The position numbers and the translations under genes are program-made. Positions 12,670-23,390 of a stretch of DNA of 64,000 bases are shown here, one piece after another. Numbering within the stretch: the first letter of the stretch is position 1; the number at the start of each line of letters is the position of its first letter. The notes under the pieces were generated by a model. That model was not told the origin of the DNA and searched no databases. It saw only the letters and a program-made list of their open reading frames with translations. Source of the DNA: Plectrocnemia conspersa. Its lineage: Eukaryota; Arthropoda; Insecta; Trichoptera; Polycentropodidae. Location: contig VTFK01000027.1 in NCBI GenBank assembly GCA_009617715.1, forward strand, positions 434,001 to 498,000. Reading direction: 5' to 3'.

Positions 12670-12900
12670 CAAATTAGGAGTCCCGTGCTAGACGGTCATA
12701 CGAAACACGTCAGTCGCGTGTTTTTTCGTACACAAACATGTATGTACATACGCCGTTATTCTTTCGGCGAAGATAAATAATGTGCTCTTCTCTCGTGTTT
12801 GCAAAAAGGAAACCCTTGTCCGATTGTGAATTTATAACGTTTCCCTATTCGTCGTTAATATTTTCGTTACGTTGTTTGCTATGATGTATGGTTTGAATAA
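12670..12900. other. GC-richer island
   Basis: A short balanced segment with CpG-rich words (for example CACGTCAGTCGCGTG around 12707-12721). No open frame. Possible regulatory module. Confidence 0.3.
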
Positions 12901-14040
12901 AATATATCCGTGTCATTTATCACATAGGTCGTAAAGCGTATTTAAAAAAAGAATGATATATGTACCCCTACAAGGACTAGGGAATTGTTTTTGGTTACAA
13001 ATCATAAAAACAAACTTCAAAAATCATAAAACAAACATATTTATAACCAATTGTAGAAAACACAATACATACTTGATACAGTGATAAATTTATTTATTAA
13101 AATCTTTTAAAGATACGAACTTGTAACAAAGAAACATTTCGATTAAATTATTGATTTAATAATACTATATTGTAACAAATATAATGCATTATTAACATAC
13201 ATTCAAATAAGATTCCGCTATTTAAGTATCATTAAATTTGTTTTAAAATAGGCTAACAAATAATATATTAACATGAATATTCATTATTCTGAACATAGGT
13301 AATGTCTTAATATATTTGTAAAAATATTTATGATTTTCAACAAATAAATAATTTATTATAAAGTATCATACTTTAATATTTCTAGAATTGTCAGCATTAC
13401 TTTTGTCTTCTGTGCATTTTACTTTAAACTTTATTAATACAATTTATATTATCACTTACACTTTAAAATAATCATCCGTAGATAAATACATTTAAAAAAG
13501 CTATTTCTTATCTATTCCAAGACCACCCAATAAACTTATTATTACTAAAAAATTATCAAATTATATATAGTTTAAAACTATGCACAAGACTTGACAAAAT
13601 AGTTCATTATATATTTGTAACTACGCATTTCTCGAGAAATTATCTTTTTCCCTTCTCGATTTTCTCGAGAATTTTCGAGATATTTTGGTAAATAAAAAAA
13701 TATATGTAAAATATAATATGTGATTTCACCTCTTTGGATTATTGTAGATATCTTTAAATTATTGATAAACAGAGATCTGAATGATTGTTGAAGAGAACAA
13801 ACATCAATAGGATGATTTGTTAAAATGTACGCGAAAATGACCAGAAAGGATCGATATACTTCGAATTACGAAAGAATTTCCGGCTTCCGAATTTATACCC
13901 AAATCTTAGGAAAAATTATTTATTAAAAGCCGCTGCTACTTCACATTTTTTATATTTCTAACAAGATAAAGATAAAACAACCTCTATGTATTATTGAAAA
14001 AACGAGATTTAAGTTATATTAAGAGTAATGAAACCGATAA
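12901..14040. other. AT-rich stretch with two TCTCGAGA palindromes
   Basis: AT-rich sequence. At 13630-13637 and 13663-13670 it carries TCTCGAGA within TTTCTCGAGAAAT and TTTTCTCGAGAATTTTCGAG contexts, like the sites at 7857, 8803 and 58176. Otherwise nothing recognised, although 13800-13920 is somewhat less AT-rich. Confidence 0.5.
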
Positions 14041-14044
14041 AGGA

Positions 14045-14335
14045 GAAACTTAATCTTTTACCAAATTATAATTTGCCTTAAGGAATAAACACCTTACAAT
14101 AGAGCAAGTGCATAAAATGACAAAATATATCAATGAAAACTTTAAAAATAAAAAATACTGCCCGAGCGAATTTTTGGATAAGACCCAGGCATATGACAAT
14201 ATGTGACACCCTGGAATACTTTACAAAATTAAGATACTACTTCTACACAACATCTATAATTAAAATTAAGGTCGAAGAAGTAAAAACAAAACTGAATCAA
14301 ATATTATCTTCCAGAAAATCGTCCGAAAACTAAAA
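14045..14335 (+). pseudogene. Jockey-clade LINE reverse transcriptase fragment
   Basis: Plus-strand translation gives, with one frameshift, LNLLPNYNLP then RNKHLTIEQVHKMTKYINEN and CPSEFLDKTQAYDNM*HPGI. These correspond to the finger region and motif A of Jockey-type reverse transcriptases, where FLD-x-x-QAFD-x-VWH is usual. The phenylalanine of QAFD is a tyrosine here and the tryptophan codon is a stop. Further on, KIKVEEVKTKLNQILS fits the stretch just before the family's GVPQGS motif, which itself is lost. Only about 95 codons of RT survive and neither end of the element is visible. The open frame 14133-14333 is a part of this fragment, not a separate gene. Confidence 0.8.
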
Positions 14336-15565
14336 CATTTTTTTTTGTTAGATATCAAAAATTAGTTAACTAGTTTCAACCGTTCTCGGAAAATTAGGAT
14401 ATTTCGAATGTTTTCAATTTTTATTTATATAAAAAAAATATGTCAATATATATGGAAAAATATGCTTTTTTCATATAAAATATATATGAAGAAAGGAGAA
14501 AAAAGAAAATATATATGTAAATTGTAAGGATTACTTATTGTCCAAAAAGACAGATTGAATTTAATTAAGATTATAAAAAACTATTCATTAAAATATTTAA
14601 CTATTTATTAATAAAAATTAACGACCAACTGCTGCATTTTAATAAAAAAACAAGTTCGTCGAAAGGCACATTTTATGGCGTAACTCTGTGGAAGACCTCC
14701 ATACATTTTTGCAATCTGCCGATTCTTACGCGAAGCGATTATTTCTTATCTAAATATTTAAGAAAAATATTGATAATTATGTGCAATTCATATACTTTCG
14801 ACCTCTACTAAAAGTTTATAAAAAATAAGGCATTATAAAAATTCGAAATGAAAGTTCTCGATTTGACATTTTTTTTTCTTCAAGAAATTCTTGTTAAACA
14901 ATTCTCAAGAAGAAACACTATTTGTATTAAATAATCGATATATAGTACAATATAACGCGTCACAAATAACCGTAGAAATGATACAATACATATAGTAATA
15001 TGTTATATTATAAAACTATCAGAATAGATTTGTTAAAGCGCAAAAATAATTATTTTGCAAAAATAATACGGTGCATCTAGATTATACTTTATATTAAATT
15101 ATTTGTATTAATAAAAATAAAATTATTAGCGTAATTTTTTTGTTTGAAAGCAAGTTTACGATATTCAAAAAAAGTTAAATGTTTTGTTTTATTTTTTATA
15201 GGCAATTGGAAAAATCACTTACTTTAAGATAAAATTATATTTTATTTTATAATATATGCGTTACACGTGCGATCATATAACTTATACATCTACATCGTTT
15301 CCCAAACATTCATAAAGAAAAAACTAAATCTCTTTAGCAAAAGAAAAAAGTTTCGAACCCTGATAAATAAAATCCGTCTTAAGGAAACCTTTATTGTATT
15401 TACATTTTTCGACCTCGCTACTTATGAATACATTTTATACATAATACATATATGATCGCAGGCCGCATTACACATTATATATGTACATATGCGTAAAATT
15501 GGAATTAAAACCGAATAACTAAACTTGTCATATTAATAGAGGTTTTCGAATACCGGACCCTCAAC
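14336..15565. other. AT-rich stretch, nothing recognised
   Basis: AT-rich noncoding sequence. The short plus frame at 15267-15455 looks like chance. No repeats of note. Confidence 0.55.
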
Positions 15566-15571
15566 AATATT

Positions 15572-15637
15572 TTTTGGGTTTTAAATATAATTTTTGCTTC
15601 GTTCTTTTGGGTTTTAAATATAATTTTTGCTTCGTCT
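15572..15637 (+). repeat. 33-bp tandem duplication, two copies
   Basis: Units at 15572-15604 and 15605-15637 are nearly identical. Each begins TTTTGGGTTTTAAATATAAT and ends in a CTTCGT block. The low divergence points to a recent local duplication. Confidence 0.95.
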
Positions 15638-15639
15638 GT

Positions 15640-16640
15640 TTTTTAAAATATTTTTTTAAATTTAATGGTTCAAATTGGACATGACTATTTAGGATTTTCA
15701 ATGATAGACAAAATAGTTCAATCTATAAAAAAACTACTTAACATTTTCAATTCATTTGAAAATAGGTTTACAACTTGACTAAATATTTCCAGAAGAAAAC
15801 ATTTTATATTATTTATTAGATTTACAACGTTAGATTTTATCGTTATATTGAAACTTAGATATTTAATGATAAATCTAAATATTGTATATCATTTATGAAT
15901 AGGTTTAAAACTTGGCTAGATAATAATAAATTAAAAATTGTACTATGAAATTTCAATACAGCGAAGCTCACGAAACCAATGAATAAATTTTGGTGTACTG
16001 AAAATACGTTATATTGAATGTAGGAAAGATCATATATTTTTATTTTATTTTAAATTACTATATTACTACAGCATCAAAATAACCTCTTATAAGGTTGACA
16101 GATCGTTTTTTGTCCTTGTTTAAGGAAAATGTATGAAACACAATAAAATTTGTGAAAAAAATGTTTTATAAAAAAAGTTTGAGGGTCAGCGAAACACCTG
16201 TAAATATTGCTTTTGAACACATCTGTCACACACCAAGTCAAGGACGAACTGAATGTGGAGAAATATTGTGTAAAGTTGCAACGTCATTCTTAAATTCGGA
16301 TCAAAATATTTCGTTATACTGAGATTAGTCTTCGTTATAATGAAAACATTTTGTATGCAAGTTTTTAGGGGACAAATTAAAGATTCGTTATACTGGGAAT
16401 TTTGTTATTTCGGTATTCGTTACAAAGAGATTTCGTTGTATTATTTTTTAAAATAGGTTTGTAACTTTACTAAATATTAATAAAACAAAAAATATCAAAA
16501 TGTTTTCAACATAAAAAATATTATTGAAACGTAACATTTTGTATCATTTAAAAGTAGGTTTACAGTTTAATAAATAATAATAATAAATAGCATCGGCTAC
16601 ACATCCGCTCAAAAATATTACTGATATGAAAAAATATTTT
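15640..16640. other. AT-rich region with repeated CGTTATA motifs
   Basis: AT-rich overall. Between about 16005 and 16440 the words ACGTTATATTG, TTCGTTATACTGAG, TTCGTTATAATGA, TTCGTTATACTGGG and TTCGTTACA recur. This resembles the noncoding part of pogo/Tigger-type transposons, but no transposase piece was found to support that. Confidence 0.35.
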
Positions 16641-16642
16641 GT

Positions 16643-16740
16643 TACACCTTACTAACGCAACAACACAATCGATCATATATAGTTGGTGCAATGCGAGTGA
16701 TTATAAGTCATTGATTGTGTTTTAGCGTATTTTAGGTGTT
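16643..16740. repeat. Imperfect hairpin of about 32-bp arms
   Basis: The left arm (16643-16674) contains ACACCT and AACACAATC. The right arm (16709-16740), read on the other strand, repeats these in the same order, with roughly three quarters of positions matching around a 34-nt loop. It may be a small foldback element or a structured transcript; nothing else supports either. Confidence 0.5.
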
Positions 16741-17630
16741 TGAGTGCCAGTTTCAACGCTGCATAACACATTTTTATCATAAATTTAAATTTTCGTAATA
16801 AAAAAAGTTTTTTTTGGTGACACCATAAGTTACTTTATAATTTAAAAAAAAAATATTTCTATGATTTTATGTGTAAAAATAAAAGTCAGTTTTTAATTAC
16901 ATTTACTAATTATAAAGAAACAATAAACTAAAAATATCAAGCACCTAATCTGTTTCTTCAGACCAAAAGTGCGCTTTAAAAATATTAATAATTTTGAAAC
17001 TTTTGTCTTTTTTTGATTAAAAAATATTTTGATTTACACATTTTTTTTTAAGTAAATGTTTTTCTGCGCAGCATTATATATTTTAATAATTAATGAGTGT
17101 AAAAAGTTTTCACTATATTTAAAATTAATAATAAACTAAAGATATTTAAAATCTATAATAAATTATTAATATTTAAAATCCATAATAAAATAGAAAATAT
17201 TTTTAATGTTGAAAAAAATATTTTGAATAAATCTTGAAATTTTATTCTGAAACATTATAATTTAAAAAATATTTAAATTAGTGTTATACATTTTTGTGTA
17301 GTTTACTTTCAAAGGCGTCAGTAAGAGGGATTTTTGCAATACTGTGCGCTTAGTAGTTGGTTGGTAATGAATAGTACTTATTTTGAAACTTTGCCCCTTT
17401 TTATTGAAAATATTTTTTAAAGCAAAGTTTTAAAAATTCTCTAAAAACTAAAACTTTAAATTGCCAACGTTCGCCAAAATTTAGGTACATATTTTTTCTG
17501 TATAGAGAAGCTAATACATATCCACATTATTTATATTATATTTTAAATCTATAAACTAAAAAAATATTTTAAAAAACATTTTTTTTTGTATTTGATGATT
17601 TTTATACATATTTTAATAAATTTTATACAA
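16741..17630. other. AT-rich stretch, nothing recognised
   Basis: Strongly AT-rich, with many poly-A and poly-T runs and no recognisable coding or repeat motif. Confidence 0.6.
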
Positions 17631-17637
17631 TTTAAAT

Positions 17638-17694
17638 CGTTAAAATAAATTTCGCTCGTTAAAATCAATTTCGCTCGTTAAAATCAATTTAGTT
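17638..17694 (+). repeat. 19-bp tandem repeat, three copies
   Basis: Three head-to-tail units of CGTTAAAATCAATTTCGCT (first copy with AAATAAAT, last ending AGTT) lie just upstream of the candidate spliced fragment. Confidence 0.95.
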
Positions 17695-17788
17695 CGTACT
17701 CAAGCGCGGGACTTCCCAAATTTGCTTTGACAGTTCTCTGTCACATCTGGCAAGAAATATGTTATAATCGCGGCATATTTGTTACAAA

Positions 17789-17973
17789 GTGACAATTGAA
17801 GATGATTCAAGTGATGCAGCATTTGAAATTATAGACAAAACTATAAACTGCGGGTGTGCCAGTAAGTGTTTAGTTATAAATGAATAATATAACACGGTTA
17901 TTCTAACAAAATTACTATTGACTTTCCAGGATCTAATATTAAAAGACAAACAGCGGTGATTTGGCAATTAAAG
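17789..17973 (+). CDS. Candidate two-exon gene fragment, unknown function
   Basis: Exon A (17789-17861) reads VTIEDDSSDAAFEIIDKTIN then CGCA. It ends at a GTAAGT donor (17862). A 68-bp intron ends in TTGACTTTCCAG at 17929. Exon B (17930-17973) continues in phase, completing an Arg codon across the junction, with SNIKRQTAVIWQLK, and meets another GT at 17974. A good donor, a good acceptor, a plausible insect intron length and an uninterrupted joint frame are unlikely together by chance in AT-rich DNA. No start codon was identified; upstream in frame a stop lies near 17766. I recognise no domain; C-x-C and acidic/serine-rich stretches are all that can be seen. It could be a host gene fragment or part of an intron-bearing transposon. 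Confidence 0.4.
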
Positions 17974-17999
17974 GTATACATACCGAAGTTAATTAAACA

Positions 18000-18560
18000 T
18001 ATTACAATGCTAGTAATAATAAAAAATATATGACATATTGTGACAATTTTGTAGAAGATGAAAAGATGCCAATCTACGTGTTTAATCCTCTACAGTACAT
18101 CCATCAATTGTGTTCTTTGGTTGTCGTTTAAATTTAATTTATGGATTATATTAGTAGTAATAATGTGTTCAATGTTTACTCTTGATAGGAGTCTTATTGT
18201 TTTTTAATTATTTTTCAGAAGCAATGATGGAACAATTTGATGACCTATATGGCTACAACGTAGAATTGGTATATATAAACAAAGAGTTAATCTTCTCATG
18301 TTGAAGTCACTGTCAGCAAGTATTATCTTTTTATAAAGAACATACTACATAAGTTTGATGTAACTGAATATCTTAAATTTGGCTATTCAGAAAGAGGAAT
18401 GATGGCACAGAACAAAAATTGTACATATTTTGCCACATCGGAATTAAAAATAACCCACTCTTAGATATTTTGGCTATCGATTATTCCAGGTATGCAATCA
18501 CATATTTATAATCATTGTAAAATGTCGTTTATTAGATAACATCCAAGAAACTACACATTT
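18000..18560 (+). other. Possible further exon pieces of the same fragment
   Basis: Downstream of 17973 come several short open pieces with more protein-like composition than their surroundings: VEDEKMPIYVFNPLQYIHQL (about 18050-18112), AMMEQFDDLYGYNVEL after a TTTTTCAG acceptor (18218 on) and SERGMMAQNKNCTYFATSEL (about 18391-18450). They do not join in one obvious frame, so exon borders or decay are unresolved. Confidence 0.25.
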
Positions 18561-18639
18561 ATAAGCTGTCCGACAGCGCCGATTTGATCGACATTAACTT
18601 TCAATCCTCACATACTAAGGATATATTACACGTTCATGT

Positions 18640-19076
18640 TTAAAACATAACTGGTTAATTTAAAATTCTTAAAATCTAACGTATATGTGTATAAAATCGG
18701 AAAGCAATGATAATGTTTATGTGATATTATTATAAAAACTCACTTTTCGGCCTCGGAGCCCGGCGACGGGATTTCAAAATTTGAAGATTTCATTACAAAG
18801 ATTGTTTTATGATTGTTTATCTAATTTAATCAATGTATTCTTCTTATCCTAAACACATTATGTATATATTTAATTTTCATAGTTATATAACACACCTAGT
18901 TAATTTGCAATCCGATTATTTATAAAAGCAAAAACTCACTTTTAGGCCTCGGAGCCCGTCGCCGGGAATTCAAAATTTGAAAATTTCATTACGAAGATTA
19001 TTTTATGATTGTTTATCTAGTTTAATCAATGTATTCTTCTAATCCTCAACACATTATGTATATATTTCATTTTTAT
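18640..19076 (+). repeat. Large tandem duplication, two units of about 150-200 bp
   Basis: 18734-18880 and 18930-19076 are near-identical (shared blocks AAAAACTCACTTTT, GGCCTCGGAGCCCG, TCAAAATTTGAA, TTATGATTGTTTATCTA, ACACATTATGTATATATTT). Weaker similarity extends left of each copy (CTGGTTAATTTAAAATTC against CTAGTTAATTTGCAATCC). The GC-rich core GGCCTCGGAGCCCGGCGACG is conspicuous in AT-rich surroundings. Confidence 0.9.
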
Positions 19077-19168
19077 TCAGTCAAATGACGAATTAATGAA
19101 AATTATTGTCGCGTAGCAAAATTTTATTATTAAATAATAATTATTTAAAAGTGTTGTCACGGTACTAT

Positions 19169-19245
19169 CTATTTGAATTTGAATGCTTATTTTTCATTGG
19201 TCGACGCTATTTGAATATTTGAATGCTTATTTTTGATTGGTCGAA
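19169..19245 (+). repeat. 38-39-bp tandem repeat with inverted CCAAT words
   Basis: Two units (19169-19206 and 19207-19245) begin CTATTTGAAT and end TTTTTCATTGGTCGA or TTTTTGATTGGTCGA. ATTGG is an inverted CCAAT box. Repeated CCAAT boxes near a GC patch (19250-19275) could mark a promoter, but no transcript start can be shown. Confidence 0.85.
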
Positions 19246-19276
19246 ACAACAGAACGCATTACCGGCGGCTCGAAAA

Positions 19277-20100
19277 TCAATCGGAACAAATTCAATTTTT
19301 ATTTTTATTATTATTTATTATTATAATTAAATATATTTCCTTTGTTTACGTGTATTGTTACACACCGTTAATACAAAGCGATACGATTTACAGAGTAGAT
19401 AATTGAACGGAGAATGTTTCGTTTAAAGTTATGCAATTTGCAATATAAACACAAGGAACCTTTTCTACGGGCGTTAAAGTTTTGTGATACAAAAAATTAG
19501 ACATTAAATTTTTTATTGAAGTTTAAGAAAGTGTTGTAGTTTCGAATTAGAACTTGATAATATTGGTTTTATGAATACTTATATAATAATCAAAAAAACA
19601 CTTAAAAACACAAACCCACTAATAATTTTATCTTTCTACCCTTTACGACAAAATTGTGAAATTCGAGTATTTTCCAAGGATACTAACAAAATAAAGGAAA
19701 TGTTTTTTACAGAGAGCTTTATGATAAAAAATAAATATGTATTTTATTTTTAAAAATTTATATATGCGGTGCCGTAACTAGATTTTTGTGTGCCTAGTGC
19801 ATTGTTTTATTTTTAGACTACGTATAAAATAATATATATAATAAAATATTTTAATTACATTACTTTCATTTCAGAAAATTAATATATATTAAATTAAATA
19901 TTTTATAATTTACCATTTAATCAAAATTATTGGAAATTTGGTGTAATTTATTCATTCTAGTATAATAGTTGATCTTAAATATTTATTAATTTAGCTCACT
20001 AAAACTTCTCTCCCACGAAACAGAAGATTAAGGAAAAGAGAAATATTCGGAGAGGAAATTCTTATACGATCCAATTAATACAAAGTTTGAGCTTTGTATT
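19277..20100. other. AT-rich stretch
   Basis: AT-rich and mostly featureless. The plus frame 19571-19753 is unlike known proteins. Confidence 0.5.
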
Positions 20101-20112
20101 AATTAGAACATA

Positions 20113-20395
20113 ACAACACACTGCTACATTTATTCGGGATAAAATCTGTAACCTTGGTTGGAAAGTTGTATTGCAGCCCCCATATTCACCAAACTTGGCT
20201 CCATTCGACTTCCACTCGTTTCTTTCAATGAAACATTTTTTTAAAGGAAAAATATGAAATTTACTAGAAAAAGGAAAATTAGCTCTCTTCGATTGTTAAC
20301 ATGGCAGTATTAATTCATAAGAAAGATGAAAAAGGGTCATATAAAACGATGAAAATTATATTACATCAAAAATAACTTTTATTTAAAAAAACAAG
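20113..20395 (+). pseudogene. mariner transposase, 3' half, decayed
   Basis: The plus-strand frame reads HTATFIRDKICNLGWKVVLQ then PPYSPNLAPFDFHSFLSMKH and FFKGK. This matches the C-terminal part of mariner transposases around PPYSPDLAPSDYHLF, whose Asp is the third catalytic residue; that Asp is kept here (APFD). In-frame stops follow, then KRVI*NDENYI, the usual W-x-K-C/V-I...YI end. The upstream DNARPH motif is degraded. About the last quarter of a roughly 345-residue protein remains, and no terminal repeats were identified. Confidence 0.85.
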
Positions 20396-20399
20396 TTTT

Positions 20400-21165
20400 T
20401 TAGTAAATTTGTTTTGTTAAATAAATATATATAGCTCTGTGATTTTTACGGGAAAGAATATTACAAATTAAGAGTTAATAGAAATACGTACATAATATGC
20501 TTTATTAATATATTTGAATTTACATACATAGAACATCAATAATCAGAATATAACTAACCTATTGAAGATTCAGAATAGACGAGCCATAGGTATTTTACGA
20601 TTTGTCGTAATTTAAATTAAAAAAATCTGGATTAAACAGTAAATTTTGTCGATGGACAAGTTCAAAGTATGTTTTTCGTCAGAGTAATGCCACTCTGCTT
20701 ATACAATTTTTGTACAAATAAAAAGTAATCAATATAACTCGTTTCAAGAAAAATTATAGAACTTCATTATCGCTAAAAAGCAAAACTCAAAAATGTCTAA
20801 ACATTACTTAAACAGTTTGTTGGCGGGCCAGTTAAAACGTGGTTCAACTAGTGATTCACTGTGAAAAGTTTATGAGTAGCAAGGAAACAGATAAATATAT
20901 CATATAATATATTTATTTATATGGAATATAAAAGTCACAGTTTTTATTTTTTCTCTAAAAAAAGGCAATTATAAATCTTGATAATTTGCAATATATACAA
21001 AAAAATATTTATTAAACATATAGGAATAATATTTTTTATGAATATTTCCATTGTAATAGTGTACCATTGAACCACAGAAATAAGCTTGTGGATGCTTCCA
21101 GAATCCATGATGCGGATTTAAAACATAAAAAATCAAACGATTATTTAGTAATGTGTATATAAAAC
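20400..21165. other. AT-rich stretch, nothing recognised
   Basis: AT-rich noncoding DNA with no supported feature. Confidence 0.55.
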
Positions 21166-21169
21166 AGTC

Positions 21170-21650
21170 GCATATCGCACGTGCCTAACTTAACAGCGGT
21201 TAAGGAGAAAAACGCTAGAAATCAAAACATATCACGTTCTGAACCCTTGAACTCCACTAAAGCACACTAAGTAGTTCTACTTAGGGCCGCTCTTGACACA
21301 ACGAACCGACGACTATTTTCGTCCGTTTCCCCTCGAAGTAACGTGTCCCTTTAAAAGCGACATGAATCCAGACGGCAATTTTGATCTCGCGCAGCATCAG
21401 AAAATATCTTCCTCAACGAAACCTGCAAAGCGTAAAGCAGAATAGGACTCGGTCGAAATAGGTCGCAGAGGAACCCCCCTAAGATTCAACTTTAATTAAC
21501 CGAGCTTTTCCCTGCGGTATGAGAATGGTAAAAAAAGGAGGCAATGTATTAAGGCTGAAAACGATCGTTAAACTTTCGTGCATCAGAAAAAATCTGGCTA
21601 GCACTGGAATTTTCAATTTTTACCATGCAAGCTCGCGAAAGCTTTTCAAT
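21170..21650. other. GC-richer island
   Basis: A clear island of balanced, CpG-bearing sequence without open frames or repeats, sharply bounded by AT-rich DNA. Candidate regulatory module. Confidence 0.4.
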
Positions 21651-22180
21651 TACTGCGCTAATTGATATATAAAAAATAATTTACCGTGTTATGCTTAGAA
21701 CTAACGATGGCCTCAAGGTATTGCAATAAATGTTTTAGTACTGTTGAGTTTAACGATTTTATAACAAATATAACTTAAGCTTTTAGCCATAATAAGCGGT
21801 AAACATAAAAACTGACAGATTCACTGAAAATAACTTAAACAGTTTGAAAAAACTTTAGAGTGCAGAGGGTTTATAAACCGCATATTATGGAAACAGAGAA
21901 TTTTTACACCTAAAAACAGAGATATTTCGATTACATTTTTGCCATGTACTTTAATATTTTATTTAAATTTTATTATTTTATATTATATGTATATAATGAT
22001 TAATACTTACGCAAGAATATGTCCATACTTTTTAGTTAAAAAATCCTTGGATTATCGCGATTCAATAATAAAAATGTTAAATTAAACAATAATAAAATAT
22101 TATTAAATAATGAATCATCTATTCCTAAGTAAGATTATTGCTGATATAATTTTACATGTATCACCATAATAAAATATATT
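21651..22180. other. AT-rich stretch, nothing recognised
   Basis: AT-rich, no feature supported. Confidence 0.55.
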
Positions 22181-22720
22181 ACATATATAACAGAATATGA
22201 TTTTCGTCTACAAGTAAGTTTCTCTCTGCAAAATTGACATTTACGTATAATGTGCAAAAACACACATGGGTGCTAACCGCCTTTGGCACGAACAAAGAAT
22301 ACAACGATTCGGTCTGAGAGTTTTTCGTTTGGGATAACGGTCCCTGGTTCCAGATTCCGATCACGAAGAGTAGCAAAGTATGGAAACGCAGAGAAAAGTT
22401 AATAGTGCGAGTGCTATATAAAAAAAATAACTGCCACGAAAAGAAGAAATAGGAGCGGCATTTATAAAAGGCACAAAATTTTCTTCTATGGGCGCACTTT
22501 CATTGAAAATTATTTATTTAGTAGGGTCGGCTGGGCGGATAAAAACAAACCATAAACCTAGAATGAGAATGTATCCTTAAATTGGACAAATCAACACTCC
22601 AAGCCGTTATCCTTGGGATAACGATAATAGAGTACGAGGTGCAGTTTCACCATTAGGACATACTCTCATTTTGGTTTATGTTGCAGTATAAAATAGGAGT
22701 TAATTATCCTGGCGTCGCGT
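22181..22720. other. GC-richer island with hairpin
   Basis: Balanced composition. A perfect hairpin CGTTATCC-TTG-GGATAACG lies at 22605-22623. Around it a looser inverted pair, AATGAGAATGTATCCTTAA (22562-22580) and its counterpart near 22657-22675, makes a larger foldback of about 115 bp. The minus frame at 22179-22376 has no known domain. Confidence 0.4.
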
Positions 22721-23160
22721 TATCATAATGATAAAATATAATAAAATCATATAAGTATATAAATTTATGAGTATTTACATGAAAGAGTATGTTTGTTATA
22801 ACATTATAAAATTAATAAAAATTATTATAGAAAAATATTTTTTTAAAGCAAATCTGACCACTATGAAGGTTTTCCCCGTGCATTAGCAATAAAAATTGAA
22901 AAATTGACCAAAATATCCTTAATAAAACTAAAATATGTATTATATAAGATATTATATTAGGTTAAGTTAAGTTAACTAAGTTACATATATACAATTATTA
23001 AAAACAGAATTATATTCTGGGAGGGCTGTAGCCCCGCAGACTATATTTAAGAACGACCACTACAAACAATAATAAATACTTAAATAAATAATTAAAAAAA
23101 CAGTTATGATATACACCTAAAAGTGACGAGCACCATCCCAAAAATTTACCTATTAATTAT
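22721..23160. other. AT-rich stretch, nothing recognised
   Basis: AT-rich noncoding sequence before the Helitron fragment. Confidence 0.5.
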
Positions 23161-23167
23161 TAACAAT

Positions 23168-23390
23168 TTACCGTTTCGCCTCAAGTGACTTAAATCCCCA
23201 ATTCAGGTTTTCTTTGGCATGTCAATGAATAAGCCACAAGTGCAGAAACTGAATGTGACTTTTGTAAAAAAATGCTTGATGTATAAGTGGTTCTTCAATG
23301 GGCAATTTAATTTCACAATCTCAGGATCAAAACATGAAGTGTTGAAAATACAACTGAAAACAAAATTCTACAAAGGCAGGTACGAAGGCA
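23168..23390 (+). pseudogene. Helitron helicase C-terminal fragment
   Basis: The plus strand reads LPFRLK*LKSPIQVFFGMSM then NKPQVQKLNVTFVKK, NGQFNFTISGSKHEVLKIQL. Helitron Pif1-type helicases end with a conserved block in which an LPF-x-x-KRRQFP stretch is followed by FAMTINKSQGQTL and then F-x-HGQLYVALSR; this fragment follows that order. The Q of SQGQT survives, the HGQLYVALSR motif is eroded to NGQFNFTIS, and an Arg-like codon is a stop. No Rep domain or Helitron hairpin end was found. Decay is strong, so the call rests on three blocks in the right order and spacing. Confidence 0.75.
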
